Source of the DNA: Tetrapyrgos nigripes
Taxonomy: Eukaryota; Basidiomycota; Agaricomycetes; Agaricales; Campanellaceae
NCBI GenBank assembly: GCA_013368315.1
Contig: JAACJM010000032.1
Coordinates: 496,001-560,000 of the forward strand
Length of the DNA stretch: 64,000 bases
Direction of reading: 5' to 3'
Shown here: positions 44,473 to 57,206 of the stretch, piece by piece
Numbering within the stretch: the stretch's first letter is position 1
Layout of the letters: each line of letters starts with the position of its first letter
Notes under the pieces: generated by a model
Databases searched by the model: none
The model's input: the letters and a program-made list of their open reading frames with translations, nothing else
What the model was told of the DNA's origin: nothing
Position numbers and translations under genes: made by a program

Positions 44473-45980
44473 TTACGCTCCCAACATATGGCCTATTTCC
44501 TCACAGAGGCAGTCTTCGCCGTCGCTACCACTGCCACTGCCTGAAGAACCGGAACCTGAACCTGCACCGGAACCGTGACCCTGACCGCCCTGACCGTTAC
44601 CAGAGCCATAAGGCCCGGATCCGGATCCTGGAGTAGCAGGTGCAGAGGCAGAAGGTGCAGATCCCACGGAAGATGAAGGAGAGGTGGGGACAGAGGAAGG
44701 GTCGACTGGGGCAGATACAGACGCAGATCCCGACGCAGAAGAACCTGAACCAGATCCAGGAGCAGATGCAGAAGGCTCTGCGCCAGACCCGGTTGGTTCG
44801 ACAGGAGCAGAGGCAGAGGCGGAACCGGTTTCAACAGTGGAAGGAGCAGAAGATCCAGCTCCAGACTCGGTGGCGGTAGCATCAGCGGTGGAGGTTGGTT
44901 CGGTAAGAGTAGAGCCGGCGCCAGATGGTGCAGAACCAGTAGGCTCACCACCTCCAGAAGCAGGCAAAGAACCTGTGGGCTCAGATCCACCGGGAGCGGG
45001 GAAAGAACCTGTGGGGTCAGAGCCACCAGGAGCAGGGTAAGAACCTGTGGGCTCAGATCCACCAGGAGCGGGGGAAGAACCTGTGGGCTCAGATCCACCG
45101 GGAGCAGGTGAAGACCCTGTAGGCTCAGACCCACCAGGAGCGGGGGAAGAACCTGTGGGCTCAGATCCACCGGGAGCAGGTGAAGACCCTGTAGGCTCAG
45201 ACCCACCAGGAGCAGGCGAAGAACCCGTAGGCTCAGATCCACCAGGAGCAGGTGAAGAACCTGTAGGTTCAGCACCTCCAGGACCACCTGAACCACCACT
45301 GGGAGCATTTGAACCTGAAGGTGAAGCAGAAGGGTCGGTTCCAGCAGGTGCGGATCCAGTAGGCTCAGCACCTCCAGGAGCAGAGCCAGCACCAGTGGCG
45401 GGGTTAGAAGGTGCTGATCCACCGATGGGAGCGGAACCAGTGGGCTCAGATCCTCCAGGAGCAGGTAAAGAACCGGTAGGGTAAACTCCTCCTGGAGCAG
45501 AGACGTGACCGGTGTGAGTCGAGGGAGCACCGGATGCATCGGTGCAAGGGGTCTCGGAACCAGGAGCAGACGGGACACCGCTACCACCGGGAACACCAGT
45601 GGGTAGAGACACTCCAGAAGAGGCAGCAGACCCAGTAGGATTGCCGAGAGCTGAAGAAGAGCCGCCGTCGGCGCAGTACTTTTGGCCGTTGCTCAGTACG
45701 TGTACCTCGATGCACTGGACAAAGAAAGAAGAAAGACATAGAGGCCGTCAGTGTATAATCAGAAATGCCAAGGCAAGAGAACGTACAGCGTCAATGCCAA
45801 GAACAGGAACGTCTACTTCAGCACCGACGTCAAGGAGAGGGACTGGGGCCTAAGAATGTGGTTCAACGTTGTCAGAGGATGTAAATACGAAGACAAGTTG
45901 ATGTGGAATATCCTCACCGATGCGACATGGAGAGACAACGCGACAAACGCGAAGAAAGCAGGGTTAAAGAATGACTTCAT
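44473..45980 (-). CDS. Secreted Gly/Ser/Pro-rich protein with 12-residue tandem repeats
   Basis: Three exons close in phase: 45980-45918, 45849-45787 and 45714-44473, 455 aa. Exon 1 encodes a signal peptide (MKSFFNPAFFAFVALSLHVA, cleavage expected after VASA). The mature N-terminus has a small Cys-bearing part (VDVPVLGIDACIEVHVLSNG, QKYCADGG). Then comes a disordered region with at least seven PAPGGSEPTGSS-like repeats (about 44985-45265) and Gly/Ser/Ala-rich flanks, closing with DGEDCLCEEIGHMLGA. No C-terminal hydrophobic tail, so no GPI anchor. It could be a cell-wall or matrix protein; Ser/Thr/Pro density suggests heavy O-glycosylation. Adjacent repeats are nearly identical in DNA, so copy number probably varies between strains. 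Confidence 0.88.
44985..45265 (-). repeat. 36-bp tandem repeats coding PAPGGSEPTGSS units
   Basis: GGTTCAGATCCACC-like 36-bp units recur in register, and some pairs differ by one or two third-position changes. Some units appear as larger 72-bp doublets (GGAGCGGGGGAAG alternating with GGAGCAGGTGAAG). Confidence 0.85.
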
Positions 45981-47268
45981 CGTAACAGAGTTTGTTTTGG
46001 TTCAAAAGAAGGTCGGGGGATGCGAGCGCGAAGGCGTAAGTAAACAGAAGTTGGAACGAAGAGGGAGGAAGGAAGGCTTGAGTGAGATGGAGAAGAGAGA
46101 GCTTATTTATGCGACTCGGTTAGGAGCGTATAACATAACAGGTGGAGTATAGGAAAGTGATACTCACCCGAAGTGTATACTGCGGAGTCTTTGTGACAGG
46201 CGTTTTCGGCGTTGACTCGCCAGTCGTTTCTTTGAAAGTTGTGATTCAGCATGGACCCTACAATATGAACTTGAGGATCAGTGAGTCGGATCATGGACTA
46301 GGATTCTGAGAGCGCACCTTTGTTTTTCTAATGGGTAGCAACACGACAAATCTTGCTCAGTTTGAACCGGAGGTAGAATCAGAGTAAACATTTACGCGAC
46401 GAGGATGGAGCATCGCTGACGCGACTCCACAGACTCAGTAAAAAAGGTCTTTGGAGGTCCTTCCCCATGACGACGGTTAAATTTAAACACCTTTTGAGTG
46501 GCGCGGAATGAGAAGACCCAAGGATGCAACATACATATGTATTTGAGCTGTGGAGGCAGTAAGTTGTAATGTGTCCCAATTGCGTCTCAAAATAAGTTTA
46601 TACTATGTGCGGCTTAGACAAGCATACGGTATGCCGTAGCAGTCAGGCAAGTTTTCATTCAGAGAGAGAGGTCCCAACTGTCCAGAAGTCGAGGTCAACG
46701 CAGGGCAAAGTTCAAACGACGAAGTGAGAAAAAAAAAAGTGTGTCACGACCACGTGAGCTTTTGACTCGCTGCGACGACGCAGCTTGCCAGCTTCAAGTT
46801 GAAGCAAGTTGACCAGCTTGCTACAGTCCGCAAGCATAGGGACTATTGTTGAGGACTGCTATCTCAAGCTCTTCCAGAGGCCTTGTCGCTTGAAAACTAT
46901 GCTAAGAATGGGTAAGTCTCGTCAGAGTAGCATTGACAGTGACTAACTTCTGCTCCACTGGCAGCTGATATTTTTTAACATCCACAACCTCTTAGACTCC
47001 TCTCCTGGTCTCTCATTGAACAGATGAGCTACGGGTCCATGGCTACCATTGGACCCGTGTCCCTGTAGGGCGGAAGCCGGAACAATAATCGCTTAATGGA
47101 TTCTTCCCTCCTCATCGATAACGGTAACCATTGCTGTTTGAACGTTCTCGAAGTTCCAACCCAAACCGTTATATGGCGCACCCAAATGCGACATGTCCTC
47201 AGAAATCCCTCCCTTGCATATCTTCAGCCTCTTCTTTTCGAGACATCCTCATCGCCTAACCTGTACCG
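45981..47268. promoter_or_regulatory. Divergent intergenic region between the secreted-repeat gene and the glutathione transferase
   Basis: 1.3 kb. It contains a long hairpin at 47031-47058 and a CACGTGAG E-box-like word at about 46751. Other ORFs are not convincing. Confidence 0.35.
47031..47058. promoter_or_regulatory. Strong hairpin upstream of the glutathione transferase
   Basis: ACGGGTCCA at 47031-47039 pairs perfectly with TGGACCCGT at 47050-47058. The stem can extend through ATGG/CCAT with one bulged base to a 3-nt CTA loop. It lies about 210 bp before the start codon. It could be an operator or a 5' UTR structure; no binding protein can be named. Confidence 0.55.
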
Positions 47269-48276
47269 ATGGTCCTCAAGCTCTACGGAAACCCTCAGTC
47301 CACTTGCACCAAGCGTGTCGCCGCAGTCCTCCACGAGAAAAAGATCCCACACGAACTTGTTACCGTTGACTGGAGCAAGATTAAGGAACCAGAGTTTGTG
47401 GAGAAGCAACCGTTTGGACAGGTTCCTTATCTGGTAAGTGTCAACCTTCTTCTCCTTCAATGACCGGATTGACTGAGACTACTTTCAACAGGACGACGAC
47501 GGCTTCATCGTCTTCGAATCCCGTGCCATCTGCCGCTACATCCAAGCCAAGTTCCCCGACCAGGGCCCCAAGCTCGTTCCATCGGCTTCTGATTTGAAAG
47601 CAACTGCTCTGTTCGAGCAGGCTGCTTCCGTCGAGGCTGCCAACTTTGACCAGTTCGCTGCCAAGGCTTGCTTTGAGGGTGTTATCAAGGGGTGAGTTGT
47701 CTATTCTTACCTTCACTGCGAGTTGCAGTTGCTGACGACGCTCTTCGTCCTTCTCCTTTCTTTTTTTTCCGACCGTACCGTTCTGCAGCTGGTACGGAGC
47801 CCCCAAGGATCAGGCTACCTTTGATCAGAATATTAGTACGCTGAGCGGCAGGCTCGATGGATATGAGCGTATCCTCTCGAAACAAAAGTACCTCGCTGGT
47901 GATGTGAGTACTCGGCTATCAGTGTTATTCTTTTTCTTTCATGCCTCCATCACCTTTCGTTTTATACTCACAATTCTTTCTTTTCCACCTTACAGGAACT
48001 CACCCTCGCTGATATCTTCCACCTTCCCTACGGTGAGATGCTCTTCCAAGCCGGGAGCGATCTCTTGACTAGCAAAGGTCCTAACGTTGCTCGGTTTGTG
48101 TCCTCTCCTTTATCTTCTAATTTCCTATTGTTCCTTTGCCTTTTGTCTTGTGATGACCGATGACCCATAACATAACTAACCAATACCTATTCTACAGTTG
48201 GTGGAAAGACATCTCCTCTCGTCCAGCTTGGCAGGCAGTCAAAGGTGCTGCTCCGACCGGCAATGTAACGTTCTAG
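47269..48276 (+). CDS. Glutathione S-transferase, phi-like
   Basis: Cytosolic enzyme conjugating glutathione to electrophiles. Five exons close in phase: 47269-47433, 47492-47691, 47789-47903, 47996-48093 and 48198-48276, 218 aa, the usual length. The N-terminal thioredoxin fold starts MVLKLYGNPQSTCTKRVAAV, with the STCTKRV segment where the catalytic Ser of phi-class enzymes sits. GQVPYL (cis-Pro) and FESRAICRYI (Glu-Ser for the glutathione gamma-Glu) follow. The all-helical C-terminal domain includes VEAANFDQFAAK, KQKYLAGDELTLADIFHLPY (N-capping/hydrophobic staple region) and RPAWQAVKG. It is the first in a run of plus-strand redox/detox enzymes. Regulation by electrophile stress is plausible but not visible in sequence. 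Confidence 0.93.
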
Positions 48277-48995
48277 AAGTTTAGAAGAAAACTCGAGAAG
48301 TAAGAGGAAGGAGAGCTTCGTGAAGAGAAGAGAAGGATCAATCAAGAAGGAATGATACCTAACTGTGTAAATATGATGTGTAAAAAAGGTCGACTAACAA
48401 TTGTAATCTCTTGGAATGAATGGTACTCCAAGAAGTGAGCGAGCTCGGCTGTACTACATAAATGTCTACTCACACTTGTTACCTCCTCCGGACAAGTATT
48501 GTCAGACTTTCTATATGCACGACTTAAACTCACTGCATGCACTTCCAACCGGGTCCATGCTGCTCACTTTCCCGTGAATGGAAGTTGCTTGCCTACCTGG
48601 GCGCTCGAGACTCACACAAGTGGCTCTTGAGGTTTAGCTCTTCTGCTCTACAGCCTGAGCGCGGCAAGCAAGAATCCTGGTTCCATCCAGACTGAAACGA
48701 CCGCATCCAGCCCATTTGGGTACCAATCCTCTTCAAACTCGAAAACATTACTTTCCCACCCCTTCTCTACCTACCTTGGAATTCTCAGCGCAGACGCTCC
48801 TCGTCTCCACGCTCGCCGACGCCGTCAACGACGAGCTCAGGCCCTGTCCTAAAATTTCCGCGCGTGACGTGTTACATACGTCACTCGCTTTTGTGTGCCA
48901 AAACCCCCTCCCGTTCCATATCCCCTGCCAATTCCCGCAGTGTGGTTCCACACTCCATCTCCTCTCTTCTTCCTACCTGCTCACTGCCAACCCCC

Positions 48996-49026
<31 letters not shown>

Positions 49027-49842
49027 AAGACAAAGACAAAGACAAAAACCCAGTCAATTACGCTCTTGCCTCACCGCTGAGTCATCGTGTTGCTAGTCAG
49101 TCTTCCCCCACCCGAGTCGCCGACTCGCCGTTACTTTATCATTTCAAAGGCTGTCCTACCATTCCTACCTCCATAGTAGTCCCTAGCGTAGTCGATAGTT
49201 ACACCTGTACATAGAAGTCAAAGGTGATCGTAGGGTAGGACAGGATCTACGACGGATGTAGAGGCCGCCAGCTCGTCCTTTACCTGCCCTACGGTCCCGG
49301 GAACGCTACTAAGCGTGTGCCTCCCGGAAACCGGCGTTCCACACGGGGACCATGCCGCGTAATGAACTACTCCTCCTCCTCCTCCTCCTCCTCCTCCAAG
49401 CTTGAAGCGTCATTTCAAACTGCAGTATGACGCTTTCATCAACCCATGATCCCAGCTTGTCCTTCGTCCATTGCAAGTCAGATGACACAAAGAGACTTGT
49501 CGTGTAAGTTCTGGATGCCACAAGAAGACAAGAAGTTGTCGGTGTGAGTCTCATACGCTATAACGGTACGCTCTGCTACCGGTGCTCATTCAGTTCGAGA
49601 ACCTCTTCTGGTACAGTAATACAGTGGTCATTTCCAATTACCGGTGTATCATAGCCAGAGGATCATACGACTGATTGCCTGGGGCTCAAAGTTGAAGCAC
49701 CAAGGTCTTCGTGTTCCTATAATTCACTGCAGCTGAAAGAAAGACTGGTCATCAACTTCGAATTCCATCCCAAAGCCCCCAGCTGCTTGCCTGACTTATT
49801 TCTACTATTTCCTCCACATAACCATCTATTCCTATCATCACA
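48277..49842. other. Intergenic stretch with low-complexity tracts
   Basis: Holds a C26 run followed by A12 at 48991-49028, then GACAAA repeats, and a (CTC)n trinucleotide tract at about 49368-49398. ORFs here are driven by these tracts. The right end is the promoter side of the monooxygenase. Confidence 0.6.
48991..49028. repeat. C26-A12 homopolymer tract
   Basis: Twenty-six C followed by twelve A, then short GACAAA units to about 49050. Length is prone to sequencing or assembly error. Confidence 0.85.
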
Positions 49843-51706
<1,864 letters not shown>

Positions 51707-53987
51707 GAAACGCTAGGGAAAGTCAAAGAAGTATAAGTATATGCATTGTATCTGTATCTGTTCTATAGTCAACCTGTACTTACTTATGTGTGTCAGCGAC
51801 GAGCTGGTTGTTGTCGAACTTGAAGGGGCTGTCAGCATTTTCCGGCTTCAGTGCGGCCACTTTTAGTTGCCGGTGCCGGCCATACTTTCCCACCCCTATA
51901 CACGCTCACCAGTAAATTGTAGACTGCGTTTGTCATGGATAAGATTGATATCTCAGGCTCTTGTTTTAAGTCAAACGTATACTGGCTATTAGGCATGCTG
52001 GCTCCTGGGAAATGCAGGCACAATGGCGCTTGAATGACGCATCGTAAATACCAGCTGTCGAATTTCGATTTGTTATGACCAGGCCTTGCTACTCCCGCCC
52101 ATTCCCGCGCCGAAGGGAGTTTCTCGAGCCCTTCAGCAAAGTTTTTATCAATTATTTTGGTACGACGTGATCGCGAATCGCAATATACGAGCACTTCCGC
52201 TCCTCGTGACGCTCAGAAGCAGGAAATCGGGATACACGGAAGTACACAATTTCATGTTCTAAAAAAGATTTCAACACGGTTTCTTTTTGAGTAAAACGTA
52301 AGTGGACTGTGAATCTTTACGAGTATGTACTACTTAGCCTATTTCATGAAGTCCCATCTCGGAGATACGATCAACCTAATTCCTGAGTAAAGTGCAGGTA
52401 CAGTGATTCGTAAACGGTGTTGTTACTGGCAGGGTGCGGTCTGGAGTTAGTCTGGGGTAAACCGCGATCGTATGGGATCTCCACATTACATGACGTCGAG
52501 CTTTGAGTCCCACATATGACATACCGAGTCAGGTTATTGCATATTTCCTCCAGGACTGCCGTCGACTCGAGCCTCGGAGTCTATCTGTAATGATTCGCCC
52601 TAGATCCGTAGTATTTCAAACTCTCGTTACTTCCGAGTTCTCTAGTTATGATCCGTAGTTCGTCAGTCGAATCAACTCCAGTTCATCCCTAAGGAGCCTT
52701 GCTTTATTCTCTTCTTATCCTCGTCCCTCTTAGCCTGGTCCCTTACACTATCCACATCCCTCTGTGTCCTTGATGCTTAGGTCTTTTGAGTTCCTATCAG
52801 TGTATGTAGTTATCAGAAAGTACGTACGTACTTAAAACGTCTATACTGCACTACGGGCTGTCTGAGCTAGTGTAAGTACACACCATGGAGCACATTCCAT
52901 GCCTCAAGGCAATTGGTGGGCTATATACTCCGTATTCAATATTCAATGTTCAATCAGATTCCTCGCCATAGCTACTTCCATAGACTATTAGGTCCTACCA
53001 TCCATGGATATACTTACCCGCACATCTGACAACACCCATCCATTCCCCGGGGCTATGAGTCCCCACTCCTATACTCGTCTCCGCCATATATACCAGTACG
53101 GGTATGATCATCATGCTCAGTTTTGAGTAATAAAACAGGTCGATATAACGCGTTAAATGCTCATTCAGCTCCATCCTTCGTTGGGATCCGCGGATAGGTG
53201 TCCGACTCATCTCTGAGAATGTAAAACATGCGTACGACCGCAGACTTCTTGAATTCCATAATGATTCTGGCACCATGTCACCGCAATACTACCAGATGTA
53301 AAATAAGAACTTGGTATACTTCTACTAATACTTCTGATTCTGTTGCAGCAATGTAGCTCAAATGGGTTTAAACGGCGCTCTAAATTCTGCGTATCGACTG
53401 TAAGCTTTGACCTCGGCCGTAAGGAGTACTTACTATCGTAAAGCTCTTATTTTTGCTCACTCTGGTTCCTGATGAATAACATCCGCCCGTGACTGATGTT
53501 CGTTGTCCTCGACACATACGTGGAATGACGAGAGATCATCAACTAACGAGAGCGCTTTACAACCTCCACCAAATGGCAATGTCAATGACATCCCGCCACC
53601 TTGACAAATCAATAGCTTACTCATGCTCGTAATCCCTCTTACTCTCATTAGCTCTCATTTCTAATCCTTTCGAAATATTTCCAATTGACAATCGATGACC
53701 GGACGTCGACTATTGCGTAGAATGCTCTCGAACGATCGCAGCGCGACAGCATACAGTCGTCGCTTGCCACTTGGAATTAGGACCGAAAAGTGTTTCCATA
53801 TTTGGTTACGGAGAATAAGATGAGCAGAATTTCATGATGGAAATTTGACATGGACCTTCCTAATCTACACCTGTTCCTCCCAGACTGACCCACGGAGGAT
53901 TCTAACCGACTGACACAGCTGAAAGGCTGCCGTATAAAGGTATAAAGCCCTACTCTAATAGCTCAAAACCTTGTCAGTCTTCTCGTC
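51707..53987. other. Gene-free stretch of 2.3 kb
   Basis: No domain-bearing ORF and no repeat that I can name. Composition is mixed, with many short TACGTA-like words at about 52820-52840. The right end is the promoter of the quinone reductase. Confidence 0.4.
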
Positions 53988-55221
53988 ATGTGTTTTACAA
54001 AGCGCCAAAAGGATTTGTTCTCCGATCAGATAAAAGGCAAGGACGATTCAAAGAATCCACCATCATCATCCCAACCACCAGCAACCACCTCCACAACAAC
54101 ACCAGCAACAACAGCAATGGCCCCCAAAATCGCTATCATCATCTACTCCATGTACGGACACATCGCCAAGAGTGAGTGATGCTCATTCGTTGTCGTGTTT
54201 TGGCTTGTTGCTCATCGTCTTCAACAGTGGCCGAGTCCGTCAAGAAGGGTATTGAGGAAGCAGGAGGCTCTGCTACTATCTACCAGTGCGTTCCAATCCT
54301 ACTCTATCAACTTTCACTCACCATTGTTCTTCAGGATTCCCGAAACCCTCCCTCAAGAAGTCTTGACCGCGATGCACGCTCCTCCCAAACCCAACTACCC
54401 CATTATCTCCGCCGAACAACTTCCTCAATTCGATGCCTTCCTCTTCGGTATCCCTACGAGGTATGGTAACTTCCCCGGTCAATGGAAGGTGCGATTATTT
54501 CTCTACTATTGCGTATGACCTATCGCTCAATGTGTGCTATTTTTATCCCCGACGTCATTATTGATTATCGCGACTTTTGGCGCGTACCCTGACAGGCGTT
54601 CTGGGACACCACCGGTCAACTCTGGTTCAGTGGTGCCCTCGCTGGCAAATACGCCAGCGTCTTCGTCTCCACCGCATCCCCCGGAGGAGGTCAAGAAACC
54701 ACAGTCGTCAACTCTCTCTCCACCCTCACTCACCACGGTATTATCTACGTTCCTCTCGGATACTCCACCACTTTCTCGCAACTCACTAACCTCGACGAAG
54801 TCCACGGTGGTATGTGCCTTCCTTCTATCAGCTGAGTAGAATCACTACTGACTGAACGCGTTTTTTTTCTGCGACATTCGAACCCTTTTTTTGACCCCTA
54901 TTCCCGATATTCCCACGCTGGCGGTAATCGATTGATTTGATTTGCATTCATCCCTGGGTTGTTCACCGATCATCGCTCTCCATTTTGGCGATCGCTCTTC
55001 CCACCGCGTCTCACCCCATCTCACCTTCTACTTCTATTGCTTGCTTCGTTCTCTCCTCGTGTCTACTCACGGCATCCCACCTACATACAGGCTCTCCATG
55101 GGGTGCTGGAACCTTTGCTGGTCCCACCGGTGCCCGTCAACCCAGCGCTCTCGAGACCGAGGTTGCTGTCCTCCAGGGCAAACACTTCTACAACACCCTC
55201 GCCAAGGTCAAGTTCAACTAA
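53988..55221 (+). CDS. NAD(P)H:quinone oxidoreductase, WrbA/Alt a 7 family
   Basis: Flavodoxin-like FMN enzyme that reduces quinones by two electrons, protecting against redox cycling. Five exons close in phase: 53988-54171, 54228-54285, 54335-54488, 54596-54809 and 55091-55221, 246 aa. The flavodoxin core begins at [18 protein letters not shown] (FMN phosphate loop), followed by [53 protein letters not shown] and [20 protein letters not shown], all diagnostic. The first 43 residues ([14 protein letters not shown]..., then Thr/Pro/Ser-rich) form an extension also seen in fungal homologues. Met-Cys at the start suggests possible palmitoylation and membrane attachment (inference). A start at 54118 would give the short form. 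Confidence 0.94.
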
Positions 55222-57206
55222 GTACCTCAACGGTACTAAGGCTATGGATGGAAGCCTTTGAAACTTGCAGCTAGAACTATTACCGCTGTATCAATATGCC
55301 TCGTTTTCGTTTACAGACTAAATGAAAGTTATAAAAAGCGTTTCCTTCTCTTTTATGGCATTGAGCTTTGTGCCAGTGAGACTACACATCAGCTTGGTGT
55401 TGGACCGTCATGTATGTATAATGTCGTAGCCAGAGCTGAGCGGTTGGTGTCCAGGCTATCGTAGAATGCTAGCTCCGACTGAAAGCGCCACAAGCGCGTT
55501 GCCGTTCAGTTGCCGTCTACTGTCTACTGTCTGCATGCTTTCAAAGCAAGTAGATCTTTCCTCCGTACCACTCGGACAGACCCCGCCGTTGCTCGCTCAT
55601 GCCCGCGGTCATCCTCCATTTCCATGGCCATGGTTTCACTGCACTAGTATTACTCCTCAGGCCGCCGTCACTTTCGTTGGAATCCATCCGACTGACCGAC
55701 CTCACCTCATCATACTAAGTCGAGAGACAGGCTCTCTAATTACCAGAACCCACGGCAACGCGTACAGTCACCTGCTGCTCTACTTGGAGCAGGCTTCAAG
55801 TTCTCTTATATGCATATCTGCACGTCCATAACCGCAGAACTTTCTTCAAAAGCCAGCGAGCCAGCGTTATCTTCTATCCACGAAAGCGTACTACCTCAGC
55901 TTGCACACATCTAAATTGTATCTGAAACGCGTCCTCTGTTCAAAAGCCCGTATTGTGCCACTGCGCATATACTAGCCAAGGCGTCGATTCAGCCTGAGTG
56001 TAGCTTACGTAGGCCCCACCTGTCACTCCAGCATCCTCGTCTTCCTTGTATTTACGGCCAATCCTATTCTACGCTTTCAGCGGGTTCTCGTGCGCTACAC
56101 AAGGTGTCAACGCAATGTCGTGCGCCTACAAGTTATTGGAGAGGGATGAAGAGATATGTTTTGCTGCGAGCCGTGAGTACTTCAATGTTAATTTTGATTT
56201 ATCGGTCGTTTTTACCACATATATGCGCCCGTTCTTCGTTATATGCTCTCATTCTTACCTTTTCATTGTCTTTCGCTTCATGTATGCGCCTTATCTAACT
56301 GCGAATGCTTTCAAACAGTGAACAGTAAACGTTGTCCGGCTAGCACAACGACGGAGCCATGAATAGCCATTATCCAACCATTATCACTAGATATATGCGC
56401 TCGTCTTAAGCTTTGACGACTAGTGGTTTCTACCGCTGCCTTCCAACCAACACCAAGAACCCGGGCCTCCAAGCTGCACTCAGGTCTCCTCCGAGTTGCT
56501 CGTTTTCTGGACTATTATGCAAGTCATCCCCGGTGCCCTTTATACGGTATGTTATTCTCGTTCTAGTTCACCGCTTGTAGCTCACGGTCAGGGCCAAGCT
56601 AGCACATGGGATTTGTCGCCAGTGACACGAATGGCATCCGAGGCGTATATTTACCTACATAGCAATTGTGCCAACGTGAAAACAACAAATGGTGGGTACA
56701 ATCTCGAGTATGATGCAGCACTACTACGAAGTGGTCTTCTTGGCCTGTAGTGAGCCTGCTAGGGACAGTATACACGCCGTCGCTTCTGTCGGAACGTTGA
56801 TGCTTGCTTGAAACCTGCCCTTAAGCTTGCACTCCGGGCTGACGTCACCTCCGCTCTTTTTCTCAACTTGGACACTGCGATCAATTTCTTTCACCATGAC
56901 CCGTACGGCGCCTCGTCCAAGCTCCAGCCTATGAGTTATGATGCATGATGCATGATTGTGGGCAAGTCCAGGTTCCACTTTCTTCCACGTTCCCACTTTC
57001 TTCCACGGTTACCACTTTCTTCCACGGCTCTAGGCTCAGCCCCGTTAATCACATTCTGATAAATTTCTGGCTGCACTGTGGTGTTGTCAACGGGTGAGAT
57101 GTATCCCGTCCGACGTACCCCATGACGCGTCCCAAAATGCAATTGCAAATTGGCTTCTTATAACCCCTGCAACCACCTAACTCGAATTCTCAAGCAAACA
57201 GCAACA
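55222..57206. other. Gene-free stretch of 2 kb and promoter of the reductase
   Basis: Only short ORFs. From about 57055 to 57206 the sequence is shared with the promoter of the downstream duplicate (see 59735-59901). It includes a TTATAA-like box (CTTCTTATAACCCC) about 40 bp before the start. Confidence 0.45.

Noticed and set aside
44684..45484. Long plus-strand ORFs with DPPGAGEEPVGS repeats
   Set aside because: Mirror frames of the minus-strand repeat gene; the minus frame has a signal peptide and introns.
45751..46152. Plus-strand ORF of 133 codons
   Set aside because: Antisense to the signal-peptide exons of the secreted repeat protein, whose minus-strand exons close in phase and have good splice sites.
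47789..47903. Suspected one-base frameshift in exon 3 of the glutathione transferase
   Set aside because: On recounting, exon 3 is 115 nt and all exon phases close to a 218-aa product; no lesion.
48716..49214. Overlapping ORFs with poly-Pro and poly-Lys
   Set aside because: Generated by the C26-A12 tract.
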